58,702 nucleotides of DNA from Rhodobacter sp. GTDB lineage: Bacteria > Pseudomonadota > Alphaproteobacteria > Rhodobacterales > Rhodobacteraceae. The translations under genes and the position numbers were made by a program. Positions 45,476 to 54,272 of this stretch are shown piece after piece. The stretch spans positions 1 to 58,702 of the forward strand of contig JAJEAY010000105.1 of NCBI GenBank assembly GCA_022824145.1, read 5' to 3'. Under the pieces are notes generated by a model that was not told where the DNA came from, did not search any database, and saw only the letters and a program-made list of their open reading frames with translations. Position 1 is the stretch's first letter. Each line of letters begins with the position of its first letter.

Positions 45476-46774
45476 ATGGGCGACGAACCACACGAGTATG
45501 GATTTGACACTCTACAGATTCACGCTGGCGCAAGGCCGGATCCGGCCACCGGTGCCCGGCAGACACCGATTTACCAGACGACGGCATACGTGTTCAAGGA
45601 TGTGGACCACGCCGCGTCGCTCTTCAATCTTCAGGAAGTGGGTTTCATATATTCGCGCCTGACGAATCCTACTGTCGCAGTCCTTGCCGAGCGAATCGCT
45701 GCGCTTGAGACAGGAGAAGGCGCAGTATGCTGCTCGTCAGGCCATGCGGCGCAGATCATGGCGCTGTTTCCGCTGATGGGCCCAGGACGGAACATAGTCG
45801 CCGCGACCAGGCTCTACGGCGGGACGGTGACTCAGTTCAGCCAAACGATCAAGCGCTTCGGCTGGTCATGCAAATTCGTCGATTTTGATGACCACGGTGC
45901 CGTGAAGGACGCAATTGACGAAGACACAAGGGCGGTCTTCTGCGAGTCGATCGCCAATCCAGGCGGATCGATCACTGATCTGGACGCAATCGGCAAGATT
46001 GCTGACGAAGCAGGCATTCCGATGATCGTCGACAACACGTCGGCGACACCTTATCTCTGCAGGCCTATCGAACATGGCGCGACTCTCGTTGTGCACTCGA
46101 CGACGAAGTACCTAACCGGAAACGGCACGGTGACCGGCGGCGCGATCGTGGATTCGGGCGAATTTGACTGGTCTGCCAGCGATCGTTTTCCGTCGCTTTC
46201 GCAGCCTGAACCAGCCTACCATGGCCTGAAATTTCACGAAACGTTTGGTCATCTGGCCTTTACGTTCCACTCCATCGCTGTCGGCCTGCGCGACCTGGGC
46301 ATGACCATGAATCCGCAGGGCGCACATTATACGCTGCTGGGAATCGAAACGCTCAGTCTCCGAATGGACCGCCATGTGGAGAACGCCATCAAGGTTGCCA
46401 AGTGGCTTGAAACCCACCCTGCAGTCAATGCGGTGACATATGCGGGGCTGGAATCGTCGCCTTACGCGAGCGTGGCCAAACGCATATGCCCCCGCGGTGC
46501 GGGCGCCCTGTTCACGATTGAGCTCAAGGGCGGTTACGACGCCTGCGTGAAGCTGGTGGACAGTCTCGAACTGTTCAGCTTGGTCGCCAACCTCGGGGAT
46601 GCGCGTTCACTCGTCATTCATTCCGCATCTACAACCCACCGCCAGCTTACCGCGGAACAGCAGGAAGCCGCAGGCGCGGCGCCCAACGTCGTAAGACTGT
46701 CTATCGGGATCGAGGATCCGGATGACCTCATTGCTGACCTTGACCAGGCACTGGCAAAGGCGGCCTCGGTCTAA
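45476..46774 (+). CDS. metY: O-acetylhomoserine sulfhydrylase / aminocarboxypropyltransferase
   Basis: A 432-residue PLP enzyme of the Cys/Met metabolism family that makes homocysteine from O-acetylhomoserine and sulfide. Signature parts: FDTLQIHAGARPDPATGARQ, PIYQTTAYVFKD, YSRLTNPTVAVLAERIAALE, CCSSGHAAQIMAL and the PLP-lysine element VVHSTTKYLTGNG (K211). The ending RLSIGIEDPDDLIADLDQAL is typical. The frame opens at 45401, but the ATG at 45476 follows a strong AAAGGAG and gives the family length. No methionine gene is adjacent; it appears monocistronic. Discrimination from O-succinyl-type enzymes rests on overall resemblance to MetY. Confidence 0.92.
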   Translation: MGDEPHEYGFDTLQIHAGARPDPATGARQTPIYQTTAYVFKDVDHAASLFNLQEVGFIYSRLTNPTVAVLAERIAALETGEGAVCCSSGHAAQIMALFPLMGPGRNIVAATRLYGGTVTQFSQTIKRFGWSCKFVDFDDHGAVKDAIDEDTRAVFCESIANPGGSITDLDAIGKIADEAGIPMIVDNTSATPYLCRPIEHGATLVVHSTTKYLTGNGTVTGGAIVDSGEFDWSASDRFPSLSQPEPAYHGLKFHETFGHLAFTFHSIAVGLRDLGMTMNPQGAHYTLLGIETLSLRMDRHVENAIKVAKWLETHPAVNAVTYAGLESSPYASVAKRICPRGAGALFTIELKGGYDACVKLVDSLELFSLVANLGDARSLVIHSASTTHRQLTAEQQEAAGAAPNVVRLSIGIEDPDDLIADLDQALAKAASV

Positions 46775-46860
46775 GGCTATTCGGAATTGACCGACTCAGC
46801 CACCGCTGATTCCAGAGTGCAGCGGTGGCTGCCACCAATACGCAGCAGGAGTTCCAGCAC

Positions 46861-47880
46861 ATGACTGAAACCCGTCGCATCGTCCTTGCGAGCCGTCCAA
46901 AGGGTGACCCAACCCTGGACAACTTTCGTCTCGAAACAGCGCCGCTTCCAGAGCCAGACAGCGGCGAAGTCGTGGTCCGCACCATCTGGCTGTCGCTGGA
47001 TCCATATATGCGGGGCCGTATGGACGCCGCGAAATCCTATGCGGATCCAGTGGAGGTTGGCGACACTATGGAGGCGGCAGGGGTCGGAGAAGTCATTGCG
47101 TCGAACGTTGATCGGTATCAGGCAGGAGACATTGTTGTCGGCCGCACTGGCTGGGCAAGCCACGCCGCTGTCGATGCGAGGCAGTGCCGGAAGGTCGACC
47201 CTGAGCTTGCTCCGGTTTCCACGGCGCTCGGCGTTCTCGGAATGCCCGGACATACCGCATGGGTTGGTCTGAACGACATACTTGCCGGTCAGCCGGGCGA
47301 GACGGTGGTTGTATCCGCTGCCACCGGCGCTGTCGGCTCTGTGGTTGGTCAACTCGCAGTGCGTAAGGGAATGAAAACGGTCGGTGTCGCCGGAGGGGCG
47401 GCGAAATGCGCCTATGCGGTCGAAAAGCTGGGCTTTGAGGCCTGCGTCGACCATCGCGATCCAGAACTCGCGCAAAAGCTTAAGTCACTGACCCCGGAGG
47501 GAGTCGACTGCTACTACGAGAACGTCGGCGGGACTACATTGGAAGCCGTTCTTCCGCGGATGAATGACCACGGCCGAATCGCAGTCTGTGGCATGATCGC
47601 ATGGTATTCCGGAAAGGGAATCGAGGACGCCATGCCGTTGCCGAAGATGTGGCGCACGATTCTTGTGCGGAAACTGCGGGTCCAGGGCTTCATCGTGTTC
47701 GAGCATATGGATCGCCTCGATCCGTTTCTCAGGGAAGTGGGCCCATTGGTTAAGTCAGGCGAGTTTCACTACCGTGAGACTGTCACGGATGGGCTTGAGA
47801 ACGCACCGCAGGCGTTCCTCAATCTGCTGGAAGGAGGTAATTTCGGCAAACAGCTTGTCCGTGTCGGCGAGGGGCCATGA
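46861..47880 (+). CDS. NADP-dependent oxidoreductase (2-alkenal reductase / CurA-like MDR)
   Basis: A 339-residue zinc-free medium-chain dehydrogenase/reductase that reduces activated double bonds of alkenals and enones with NADPH. Hallmarks: N-terminal RRIVLASRPKGDPTLDNFRL, LSLDPYMRGRM (the family's D-P-Y-M-R-G-R), the nucleotide-binding VVVSAATGAVGSVVGQLA, GVDCYYENVGG and RIAVCGMIAWYS. Its AGGAG ribosome-binding site lies 9 bases before the ATG at 46861. It overlaps the following thioesterase gene (ATGA). Detoxification of reactive aldehydes or a step in fatty-acid breakdown are both plausible; the neighbouring acyl-CoA genes favour the second. Confidence 0.9.
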   Translation: MTETRRIVLASRPKGDPTLDNFRLETAPLPEPDSGEVVVRTIWLSLDPYMRGRMDAAKSYADPVEVGDTMEAAGVGEVIASNVDRYQAGDIVVGRTGWASHAAVDARQCRKVDPELAPVSTALGVLGMPGHTAWVGLNDILAGQPGETVVVSAATGAVGSVVGQLAVRKGMKTVGVAGGAAKCAYAVEKLGFEACVDHRDPELAQKLKSLTPEGVDCYYENVGGTTLEAVLPRMNDHGRIAVCGMIAWYSGKGIEDAMPLPKMWRTILVRKLRVQGFIVFEHMDRLDPFLREVGPLVKSGEFHYRETVTDGLENAPQAFLNLLEGGNFGKQLVRVGEGP

Positions 47881-48314
47881 ACCGTCCATCGCCCGGCTGG
47901 CGCGCTGATTACCCCCACTTTGAACCGCTGCAGATGCACTGGGCCGATTCGGACATTTACGGCCACATGAACAATGCCGTGCATTACCGGCTGTTCGATA
48001 CAGCGGTCCAGAGCATCCTGATCTCGAACGGTCTGTTGGATCTCGGCGGGTCCGAGACCGTGTTTCTCGTGGTGGCGTCAGGATGCGATTACTTCGATGA
48101 GATAGCGTTCGGGGACAGAATCGAGGCAGGCGTGCGGGTAACGCGTCTTGGAACCACTTCTGTCACATACGAAATCAGCATTTTCCGGAACGGCAATGAA
48201 CAGGCCGCCGCCACTGGTCGGTTTACTCATGTCAATGTGTCCCGCAGGGCGCGTTGCCCAGTGAAGCTGGCCGACGCGGCCCGCACTGTCTTTGAGCGTC
48301 TTGCCGCCAGCTGA
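47877..48314 (+). CDS. Acyl-CoA thioesterase, 4-hydroxybenzoyl-CoA thioesterase (YbgC-like) family
   Basis: A 145-residue single hot-dog-fold enzyme. It shows the catalytic segment MHWADSDIYGHMNNAVHYRL, with the family's aspartate in WADSDIYGH, and VTRLGTTSVTYEISIFRNG, the central strand pair. Such enzymes hydrolyse short- or medium-chain acyl-CoAs or act as tetrameric aryl-CoA thioesterases in the cytosol. The ATG overlaps the upstream oxidoreductase stop, so both are one transcript. An acyl-CoA ligase lies 250 bases downstream on the same strand. Confidence 0.88.
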   Translation: MNRPSPGWRADYPHFEPLQMHWADSDIYGHMNNAVHYRLFDTAVQSILISNGLLDLGGSETVFLVVASGCDYFDEIAFGDRIEAGVRVTRLGTTSVTYEISIFRNGNEQAAATGRFTHVNVSRRARCPVKLADAARTVFERLAAS

Positions 48315-48565
48315 CCATATGGAGACACATGGCTGAATCGGTCCCTGAGCGACTCATTCACCTTGACCGGCACGGCATCCAGGGAAACGAGTTCCCGAAT
48401 CGTACTGTTCCATGGTGCTTCCTGCTGTTTGGTTCAGGATCGCTGCTGCGGTTCCGGGACGTCTTCGGAATCCGCAAGCGAAGCTGTCAGGCTGGTTCTC
48501 GGCGCTTGCAACGGCACGCGCCGTGGGGAATCCTGTTCGGACTGTTGATCTGAAAGGAATTGCCA

Positions 48566-50191
48566 ATGCGTGGGATGATGATGGACCGGCCGCTTCGCGT
48601 CGCTGACATCCTTACATATTCGGAGGAAATGCACGCTGCCGCAGAGGTCGTATCGTCAACTGTGGAGGGTGGCATCCATAGGGAATCCTACGCCGAAATG
48701 GCAGTGCGCAGCAGGAAGCTGGCAAAGGCGCTGCAGGCTATGGGACTCGGAACGGGAGACCGAGTCGCAACGCTTGCTTGGAACGGATTCCGGCACATGG
48801 AACTGTATTTCGGCATCCCGGGAGTGGGTGCTGTCTGCCACACGCTGAATCCGCGCCTGTCGCCTGAACAGCTCACCTACATCGTCGGCCATGCCGGAGA
48901 CCGGGTGTTGTTTCTGGATCTGACATTCGTTCCGCTGGCTGAAAAGCTGCAGCCGCAGTTTCCCGATGATCTGCGTTACGTCATCCTCACCGATGCCGCG
49001 AATATGCCGGAGACTTCACTTCCGAACGCGCATTGCTACGAGGATATGCTGGCGGCGCAGGACGATGATTTAGAATGGCCGGACTTCGAGGAGAGTACAG
49101 CCGCCGGCCTTTGCTATACGTCGGGAACAACGGGAGTTCCTAAAGGCGCGCTCTATACCCATCGGGCCTTGGTGCTGCATGCGCTTCTGGTTGGGGTGTC
49201 GATGCGGAATTCACTTTCCATGGGCAAGCGCCTTATGCCCGTGGTTCCGCTGTTTCATGCCAACGCGTGGGGAACAGCCCACGCCGCGCCGTTGACGGGC
49301 ACTTCGCTGATTATGCCGGGTCCGAGACTTGACGGTCCGTCCATTTGGGAACTCATGGAGTCGGAGAAAGTGTTCGCTGCGTGGGGGGTGCCAACCGTGT
49401 GGCTGGGTCTCATGGAAGAGATCAGGAAGAGAGGCCGCAAACCTTCCGAATTGGGAGAGCTCGTGATCGGGGGCTCGGCAGCGGCCACTTCACTGATCCA
49501 GGGATTCGAGGATCTTGGCGTGTCCGTCTGCCATGCCTGGGGGATGACTGAAATGTCTCCGATCGGCACGCTTGGAATCCTGTCACCCGAACAGATGTCA
49601 TTGCCAGCCGAGGAGCGGCTACGGCTCAAGTCGACGCAGGGGCGGCGGGCTTTCATGGTTGACCTGAAAATCGTTGATGAGCGCGGCGATCGGCAACCGC
49701 ATGACGGCAGCTCGACCGGTGAACTGTTCGTGCGTGGCCCGACGGTCGTTTCCGGTTACTTCAGCAATCAGGAGGCGAGTGAGTCGGCAATTGACGATGA
49801 AGGATGGTTCGGAACCGGAGACGTGGCCTCAATCTCTCGCGAGGGATTCCTGAACATTACCGACCGGTCCAAGGATCTGATTAAGTCAGGCGGTGAATGG
49901 ATCAGTTCGCTGGACGTCGAGAACCTGGCGATGGCGCATCCTCATATCGCAAATTGCGCGGTCATCGCCGTGCCACATCCAAAGTGGGAAGAGCGGCCGG
50001 TACTGATTGCGGTTCCGGCGGTAGACGAACCGGATCCGGATGACATCCGTACCCATCTGGAAGGACAGCTCGCGAAGTGGCAGATGCCTGACGACATAGT
50101 ATTCGTTGATGATCTGCCGCTGACCGCCACGGGAAAGGTCAGTAAACTGGCGCTGCGGAAAACTTATGCGGACTACAAACTGCCCGCGTAA
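48566..50191 (+). CDS. Acyl-CoA ligase (AMP-binding, long/medium-chain type)
   Basis: A 541-residue adenylate-forming enzyme that activates a carboxylic acid to its CoA thioester with ATP. The P-loop is YTSGTTGVPKGALYTH, the adenine motif HAWGMTEMSPIG, and the hinge DEGWFGTGDVASI with ITDRSKDLIKSGGEWIS. The C-terminal catalytic lysine is in LPLTATGKVSKLAL. The overall layout is that of the FadD3/AlkK-like group. The start ATG at 48566 follows AAAGGAATT; a TTG two codons earlier is less likely. It could feed the SDR/MaoC/dehydrogenase set at 52701-56719, and in that reading it parallels LvaE (inference). Confidence 0.92.
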   Translation: MRGMMMDRPLRVADILTYSEEMHAAAEVVSSTVEGGIHRESYAEMAVRSRKLAKALQAMGLGTGDRVATLAWNGFRHMELYFGIPGVGAVCHTLNPRLSPEQLTYIVGHAGDRVLFLDLTFVPLAEKLQPQFPDDLRYVILTDAANMPETSLPNAHCYEDMLAAQDDDLEWPDFEESTAAGLCYTSGTTGVPKGALYTHRALVLHALLVGVSMRNSLSMGKRLMPVVPLFHANAWGTAHAAPLTGTSLIMPGPRLDGPSIWELMESEKVFAAWGVPTVWLGLMEEIRKRGRKPSELGELVIGGSAAATSLIQGFEDLGVSVCHAWGMTEMSPIGTLGILSPEQMSLPAEERLRLKSTQGRRAFMVDLKIVDERGDRQPHDGSSTGELFVRGPTVVSGYFSNQEASESAIDDEGWFGTGDVASISREGFLNITDRSKDLIKSGGEWISSLDVENLAMAHPHIANCAVIAVPHPKWEERPVLIAVPAVDEPDPDDIRTHLEGQLAKWQMPDDIVFVDDLPLTATGKVSKLALRKTYADYKLPA

Positions 50192-50964
50192 AGGATCCTG
50201 CGTTGGGAGACGGCGAATCTGACGGCCGTCTTCATTTACGGGGAGCCATACGGTGCCCCGGGTCAGGCAGGGCGGTATCAGCAAAATCATTGACCGTTTC
50301 CGGAAAGGGCTGCCAGCACCATTGCAATCCTGAGTCGAAGCGGAAATGTATGGGACAGATACGGCGCGGGCCTGTTCCGTGTCCGCTGCCCGCCCCGGCG
50401 GGAACTAGGTGCGAAGGGGTGCCATGTCACCCCTTTCGTCATTTAAATTCCGGCTTCTGTGCCGGTACCAGTCTTTTCTGAATGAAGCGAACCGACGGCG
50501 TCACTATTGCGCTTCTGCAGGCTGTGTTGGGGCGCGTCAGGTCTGTTGACCGGCGGCGCTGGCGTCCAGTCCGCCGCGCAGCTGGCAAGGACGATCAGAG
50601 GGTCCGCAGTCCGCAAGGATCGGTCACTGGTGGTCAGGGCGGGCCCCGAGCCTATTCATATCAGATACTTGACTCCGTGTCATCCTCCTATGTGGGTCAG
50701 GTGGCCATCGGGCTGGCCGATTCAGCCGACGTCACCGTGTGCCGGGATTCCGGGCGGATATCGGCAATCCGTGCCATCAAGGTGAACGACACGGCATGAT
50801 TCAGCCAGTGCAGACGGAACCGGCTCCCTGGGACCGACAGGTTTCCCGGACGGACGCCACCGGATTCCCGTTCCATGCCGCAGCCGCCATACAGGCCATG
50901 CGAGAATGGACGGTAACCGCAGGGAGAGGAACAAGCGGAGTTATGTCTGCGTAAGTGATAGCCG
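50192..50964. other. Gap of about 770 bp between convergent genes
   Basis: No gene is supported. Open frames such as 50482-50799 (plus) and 50722-50934 (minus) have no recognisable content. Apart from the stem-loop at 50414-50435, nothing structural stands out. Confidence 0.45.
50414..50435 (+). terminator. Stem-loop downstream of the acyl-CoA ligase gene
   Basis: AAGGGGTG (50414-50421) pairs exactly with CACCCCTT (50428-50435) around a CCATGT loop, about 220 bases after the ligase stop, followed by TCGTCATTTAAA. It is a weak intrinsic-terminator candidate that could serve the ligase transcript or the convergent reductase gene. Confidence 0.4.
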
Positions 50965-51954
50965 CTAGACGGTTAGAACAATCTTGCCTTTGGCCTCGCG
51001 ATTCTCGATCCGCCGCAATGCGTCTGCAGCGTCTTCCAAAGCATACAGTTCGGAAATCCGGGGCTTGATCCTTCCGGCGACATACAGCGCCATCAGCTCT
51101 TCCATTTCCCGGGAGTAGGCATCCGGTTCACGGGCTGTGTGCGCCCCCCAGAACACTCCGACGATCTGGCAGCCTTTCAGGAGCGCCAGGTTCAGCGGGA
51201 TCGCAGGAATGCCAGCTGGAAAGCCGACCACCAGAAACCGGCCGTTCCAGGCAATTGCCCGCAATGCGGGTTCCGCGTAGTTGCCGCCTACCGGATCATA
51301 GATGACGTCCACACCGTCCGGAGCGGTCGCCTTGATCGACGCGCTGAACGCTTTCTGTTCCGTCCGGTCCATCTGTTGGGGATAGACAAGAACCTCATCC
51401 GCACCAAGTTTCCTGCAGAACTCGGCTTTCGACTCTGTGGACACAGCGGCAATAACACGTGCGTCCGCCGCCTTGCCCAGTTCAATTGCGCTGGCGCCAA
51501 TCCCGCCCGCTGCGCCGAGCACCAGAAGGGACTCGCCTGACTTGAGATCGCCCCTGCTCTTCAATGCGTAAATGGTTGTCCCGTAGGTAAGCGCGAATCC
51601 CGCTGCCTCCTCGAAACTCATTTCGTCAGGAATCCTGTGCACCATGGTACTCGTGACGCAGACATGGGTCGCGAATCCACCGAAGAGCGGCAGGCCAAGC
51701 ACGCGGTCTCCTTCGCTGAAACCCTGTATGCCTTCACCGATCGAGTCAACGATTCCGGCTACCTCGCCACCCGGCGCGAACGGGCGGTCAGGTTTGTACT
51801 GGTATCGATCGCGGATGATCAGCGTGTCGGGAAAATTAACTCCGGCCGCTCTAACCGCGATTCGTATTTCACCTTGGCGCGGTTCCGGCGTTTCCGTCTC
51901 CTGCAGTTTCAGCAGTTCCGGGCCACCGGTCCGCAAGCTCATCATTGCACGCAT
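50965..51954 (-). CDS. NADPH:quinone oxidoreductase family protein (zinc-independent MDR)
   Basis: A 329-residue medium-chain reductase. It begins MRAMMSLRTGGPELLKLQE and has RAAGVNFPDTLIIRDRYQYK, typical of the QOR branch, then APGGEVAGIVDSIGEG. The NADPH-binding part is LLVLGAAGGIGASAIELGKA, and GVDVIYDPVGG lies in the same domain. The frame extends to 52089, but the ATG at 51954 has AGGAAGGAG just upstream and the extra residues look random. Members reduce quinones or act as crotonyl/acryloyl-CoA reductases. Its closeness to acyl-CoA genes suggests an enoyl-type substrate but does not prove it. Confidence 0.9.
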   Translation of the reverse strand: MRAMMSLRTGGPELLKLQETETPEPRQGEIRIAVRAAGVNFPDTLIIRDRYQYKPDRPFAPGGEVAGIVDSIGEGIQGFSEGDRVLGLPLFGGFATHVCVTSTMVHRIPDEMSFEEAAGFALTYGTTIYALKSRGDLKSGESLLVLGAAGGIGASAIELGKAADARVIAAVSTESKAEFCRKLGADEVLVYPQQMDRTEQKAFSASIKATAPDGVDVIYDPVGGNYAEPALRAIAWNGRFLVVGFPAGIPAIPLNLALLKGCQIVGVFWGAHTAREPDAYSREMEELMALYVAGRIKPRISELYALEDAADALRRIENREAKGKIVLTV

Positions 51955-52700
51955 TGAACACTCCTTCCTGTTGCGCACCTCCTTCCAGCAGTTGAACCTC
52001 TTGTCAACGCTGTCCCTTGTTTCCGGCGTGGTTCGCGTTGCTTGGATATGCACCTTAAGTCTATGTATTAGTGTCATTATTTTCTGCAAGACTGCGTTGG
52101 CCTAACGCACTCAAACGCGAGTTGAGGTTCCATGAGGAGGGATTGCGGCTGATGCCGGCTAAGGCCTGATGTGAGTGTGGCGTTTCGCGGATCTCCGGTT
52201 CGTCCGTCTGATGTGATTATGGGCAGCTGTGCGGCGTTGCGCTCCGGATTTTCGATATCCAGCTTCACTGTTGAATTGCTATTGGATTGATTCTAGCGGA
52301 TTCGGGATGCAGGCAGGATGCTGTTCGAACTCGGTTGCCCCGTTGGAGCCATTCAGGTGCTCGGAAGCTTTTGCAGATCGATCTAGCGGTCTGGTTGCGG
52401 GGCAGGTTGGATGGACAGGCCAGTCCTGACACGCGATATGAACGGGAGTAAGCGGGGAAGTGCCGTAAATGCGCAAGTGCGAGCTGCTGGAAGACCTGAC
52501 GACACTCATGCGGTTCAATCCGCCGATGTCTCCTGAGTCCGCTGTCCGATCGGGATTCTTTGCGAAAATTCTTCGAAATCTCAGGTCACAGCAAGACCGG
52601 CAACAGAGTGATGGAGTAGTTAAAACATGTTAATTGGACGCGACGCACGACACGAGATACTTGCTCGTTGTTGTGAGCCGATGGTTAGAGGAGGTGACGA
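51955..52700. other. Divergent gap of about 745 bp, no gene seen
   Basis: Lies between the reductase start and the SDR start. No frame in either direction has recognisable content. It contains the promoters of both divergent transcripts; a GAGGAGGTGACG just before 52701 is the SDR ribosome-binding site. Confidence 0.45.
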
Positions 52701-53522
52701 ATGACCCCCGATTCGCTGTTTTCACTGGCGGGCAAGACTGCTCTGGTGACAGGTGGCGCCACAGGCATAGGACGAATGGCCGCGCACGGACTGATGGCAG
52801 CCGGTGCTCGGGTTATGATCGCCAGCCGCAAAGGCGATGCCTGCACGGCCACAGCGGCGGAGTTGAACGAGTTGGGTTTGCCGGGCTGCGTCGAGGGATT
52901 CGCGGGCGATGTTGGAAGCGAGAACGGAATCGCGGCTCTGGTGCAGGAATTGGAGAATCGCACGGATGATCTGCACATCTTGATGAACAACGCGGGCCGG
53001 ACCTGGGGCAAGGATCTCGGAGCTTTTCCTTACGGTGCGTGGGACAAGGTGCTGAGTGTGAACGTAACCGGCCTGTTTCATTTGACTCAGGAGCTTCTGC
53101 CCAAGCTACGTGCCGCGGCGACTCCGGAAGATCCGGCGCGCGTGGTCAATGTGGGCAGTGTCATGGGTGAGGTCGCGATGGGTGACGGTGCATTCAGTTA
53201 CGCGGCTTCCAAGTCTGCCGTACATCATCTGACCCGGATTCTCGCCAAGGATCTCGCTAAGGACTCCATAACGGTCAATGCCTTGGCTCCCGGGCCGTTT
53301 GTCAGCAACATGACGGCTTTTGCGACCGCCGATCCCGACCAGCGCGAAAGGGTCGGGCAGGCGGTGCCACTGGGCCGCGTCGGCGGACCTGACGACATCG
53401 CGGCCTGCCTGCAGTTCCTGTGTGGAAGAGGCGGCGCTTACATCACAGGCGCCGTGATTCCCGTATCGGGCGGCATCAATGTAATGACCGGTCCTCCGAT
53501 CTTCGAAGCCGCACTGAACTGA
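52701..53522 (+). CDS. SDR family oxidoreductase
   Basis: A 273-residue classical short-chain dehydrogenase. The cofactor loop is ALVTGGATGIGRMAAHGL, NNAGRTWG follows, and the catalytic Ser...Tyr-x-x-x-Lys is seen as VGSVMGEV and YAASKSAVHHL. The C-terminus GGAYITGAVIPVSGGINV is typical. It reduces or oxidises a hydroxy/keto group, presumably on an acyl-CoA. First gene of a run (SDR, MaoC, acyl-CoA dehydrogenase, phosphotransferase), with MaoC starting one base after its stop. In the lva pathway an SDR (LvaD) reduces the 4-keto group of levulinyl-CoA; this gene could be equivalent, but that is inference from context. Confidence 0.9.
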   Translation: MTPDSLFSLAGKTALVTGGATGIGRMAAHGLMAAGARVMIASRKGDACTATAAELNELGLPGCVEGFAGDVGSENGIAALVQELENRTDDLHILMNNAGRTWGKDLGAFPYGAWDKVLSVNVTGLFHLTQELLPKLRAAATPEDPARVVNVGSVMGEVAMGDGAFSYAASKSAVHHLTRILAKDLAKDSITVNALAPGPFVSNMTAFATADPDQRERVGQAVPLGRVGGPDDIAACLQFLCGRGGAYITGAVIPVSGGINVMTGPPIFEAALN

Positions 53523-53523
53523 A

Positions 53524-53997
53524 ATGGAGTGCACGGTTAACGATCTGCTTGGTATGGTGGGAAAGTCTGCCTGCTGCTCGCGCTGGTTCAGAATGACACA
53601 GGAGATGATCGACGTTCATGCCGAACTCGTTGAGGACCGGCAATTCATTCACGTTGATCCGGTGCGCGCGGCAAAGACACCGCTTGGTGGATCCGTCGCG
53701 CATGGTTTCCTGACACTTTCCATGCTCAGCGCAATGGCATATGACGCTCAGCCTCGGCTGGCTGGCGAAGCTCACAGCGTGAACTACGGATTCAACCGTC
53801 TGCGCTTTCTGGCCCCGGTTCGTCCGGGATCCCGCATTCGCGGGTGCTTCGTGCTTCAGTCAGTGGAGGAACGCATACCGGGCGAGATCACATTGACCTG
53901 GAGCGTAGAGGTCGAAATCGAAGACCATCCGAAGCCGGCACTGGCCGCGGAATGGATCAACCGTCATTACGTCGCAGGAGACTCCGAAAGTGCGTGA
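53524..53997 (+). CDS. MaoC-like dehydratase/hydratase domain protein
   Basis: A 157-residue hot-dog-fold enzyme. The hydratase-2 catalytic pair is visible in VEDRQFIHVDP (Asp and His), followed by TPLGGSVAHGFLTLSMLSAM and YGFNRLRFLAPVRPGSRIRG, the family's second conserved strand. It should add water to, or remove it from, 2-enoyl-CoAs. It starts one base after the SDR stop, so they are co-transcribed. The following 275 bases to the next gene contain no supported gene. Confidence 0.9.
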   Translation: MECTVNDLLGMVGKSACCSRWFRMTQEMIDVHAELVEDRQFIHVDPVRAAKTPLGGSVAHGFLTLSMLSAMAYDAQPRLAGEAHSVNYGFNRLRFLAPVRPGSRIRGCFVLQSVEERIPGEITLTWSVEVEIEDHPKPALAAEWINRHYVAGDSESA

Positions 53998-54272
53998 GGC
54001 CGTCTATTTCGCCGAGCCATATGTTCACGGTCTGTGTGCTAGGGATTGGGAACGGTCAGGAAGGGCCACGACATGATTCAATGCACCCAAGCCGAAGTGG
54101 TGGGGGGCGCCTTCTGGCTGATGGCCAGGCAGACGGTCGCCTGCACGAGGCGGAACTCGTTCGGGCCGAAGGAGGACAGAGGCGGTCTGAACAGGGAATA
54201 TGAGCTGTCCTTTTCAGGCATCGGCATTGAACCTTACGGTTGTTGCTGGATGTCGCAGAGCAGGAGTATGCA

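Noticed and set aside
48329-48553. 74-codon frame between the thioesterase and the acyl-CoA ligase
   Set aside because: Composition looks random and overlapping open frames exist on both strands; no motif.
53990-54080. Thiolase start (VREAV...) after the MaoC gene
   Set aside because: Only the first five residues resemble a thiolase N-terminus; the frame stops after 28 codons and nothing further matches.
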